Below are positions 5,906-6,377 of a stretch of 6,377 nt of DNA, one piece after another; position 1 is the first letter of the stretch; the number at the start of each line of letters is the position of its first letter. The DNA lies in assembly GCA_016763115.1 (NCBI GenBank), contig JAESUL010000140.1, positions 1-6,377 of the forward strand, in the 5' to 3' direction. This DNA comes from Phycisphaerales bacterium. Its GTDB lineage: Bacteria > Planctomycetota > Phycisphaerae > Phycisphaerales > UBA1924. The notes beneath the pieces were generated by a model that saw only the letters and a program-made list of their open reading frames with translations, was not told the DNA's origin and searched no databases. Made by a program: the position numbers and the translations under genes.

Positions 5906-6377
5906 TTATCGCAGCGGATGGTCCCGCAGCACGCTGTCGGCGTTGAGGGACTTGACCTCAAACGATGCCCCGCTTGCGGCGCGTTGGAGCACGCTGAGTT
6001 TGGACCAGTAGTCGTATTCAACCTGGGCGCTGGGCACGACACGCCGATCATGCGCCCACCAGCACGCATCGAGCGACACCGACAGATCACCCGCGAGATC
6101 CGCGAGTTGGGCATTGGAAAAATCGACCAGAGGCGTTTCGATCGTCATCTCGATTGGCTCATCGCCCGAGCCCACCCGGGCATCAAGTGATGCGAGCCGA
6201 CCCGCCAAGACCGCACGATCAATCATCGCAGCAAGGGTATCGAGATCCGCGCCGGGCTCAAAGTCTCGCTGGACGCTGCCGACCCGGATCGGCCAGATCA
6301 CTCGGCGGATTCCAAGGCTCGCTGCCGACGCGGCCCCCTGCAAAAGCAACTGCGTCTGCTGTGATCCCGAAGACCCC
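5906..6377 (-). CDS. QueC-like ATP-pyrophosphatase, C-terminal fragment
   Basis: The last 156 residues of a protein that enters from the right edge; the frame is open to the edge and ends in TAA at 5906-5908. The pattern fits the C-terminal half of QueC (7-cyano-7-deazaguanine synthase, which makes preQ0 for queuosine and related deazapurines). A helix and strand, QTQLLLQGAASAASLG then RRVIWPIRVG, correspond to the QueC stretch that reads like 'LAAAYAEALGAEAIVIGV'. IETPLVDFSNAQLADLA then matches the QueC 'ETPL-DKAE' segment, and a cysteine follows (ACWW). However, the usual zinc-binding CGxCxxC after it is missing; the region reads VVPSAQVEYDYW. The ATP-binding SGGxDS loop would lie outside the window, so the family call is partial. 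It lies 64 bp upstream of proS in the same direction. Alternative: another member of the PP-loop (adenine nucleotide alpha hydrolase-like) superfamily with a different substrate. Confidence 0.55.
   Translation of the reverse strand, partial: GSSGSQQTQLLLQGAASAASLGIRRVIWPIRVGSVQRDFEPGADLDTLAAMIDRAVLAGRLASLDARVGSGDEPIEMTIETPLVDFSNAQLADLAGDLSVSLDACWWAHDRRVVPSAQVEYDYWSKLSVLQRAASGASFEVKSLNADSVLRDHPLR

Noticed and set aside
5842..6114. N-terminal extension of proS to 6114 (697 residues)
   Set aside because: The added 91 residues are low-complexity, cysteine- and arginine-rich, overlap the QueC-like gene in another frame and match nothing in ProS.
1..6377. tRNA, rRNA, CRISPR array, insertion sequence or defence cluster
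   Set aside because: The gaps are 64, 162 and 118 bp and contain no cloverleaf-like stems, spaced repeats, terminal inverted repeats or transposase sequence.

Overview
The window holds four genes, all on the minus strand. In transcription order they run from the right edge to the left: the 3' part of a QueC-like ATP-pyrophosphatase gene, a complete prolyl-tRNA synthetase gene (proS), a complete gene for a large secreted S8 serine protease, and the 5' end of purD. Almost all of the sequence is coding. The gaps are 64, 162 and 118 bp, and I see no RNA gene, CRISPR array or insertion sequence.

The organism is probably a planctomycete of the class Phycisphaerae. The main support is the protease C-terminus: a two-repeat dockerin-like domain ending in Gly-Cys-Leu, which resembles the 'GC-type' dockerin tails recalled from that group. 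The moderately high GC content, weak Shine-Dalgarno sites and the divergent QueC-like and PurD sequences fit this. The assignment rests on family knowledge, not on a search.

Region by region: 5906-6377 is the C-terminal part of a QueC-like protein (7-cyano-7-deazaguanine synthase superfamily) that lacks the usual zinc cysteines. Next, 4021-5841 is a bacterial-type ProS with its editing insertion domain. The gap 3859-4020 carries a good sigma70-type promoter (TTGACA, 17 bp, GATGAT). Then 319-3858 encodes a 1179-residue exported KP-43-like subtilase with a duplicated pro-region, a catalytic domain, several beta-domains and the dockerin tail. A strong intrinsic terminator at 257-290 follows it. 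Finally, 1-200 is the start of purD.

The protease thus looks like a self-contained transcription unit, with its own promoter and terminator, set between housekeeping genes for translation and for purine and deazapurine metabolism. The most interesting parts are the protease architecture (two pro-domain copies, a nidogen-like domain and a dockerin with no known partner here) and the QueC-like protein that has lost its zinc site. I found no multi-gene novel system.
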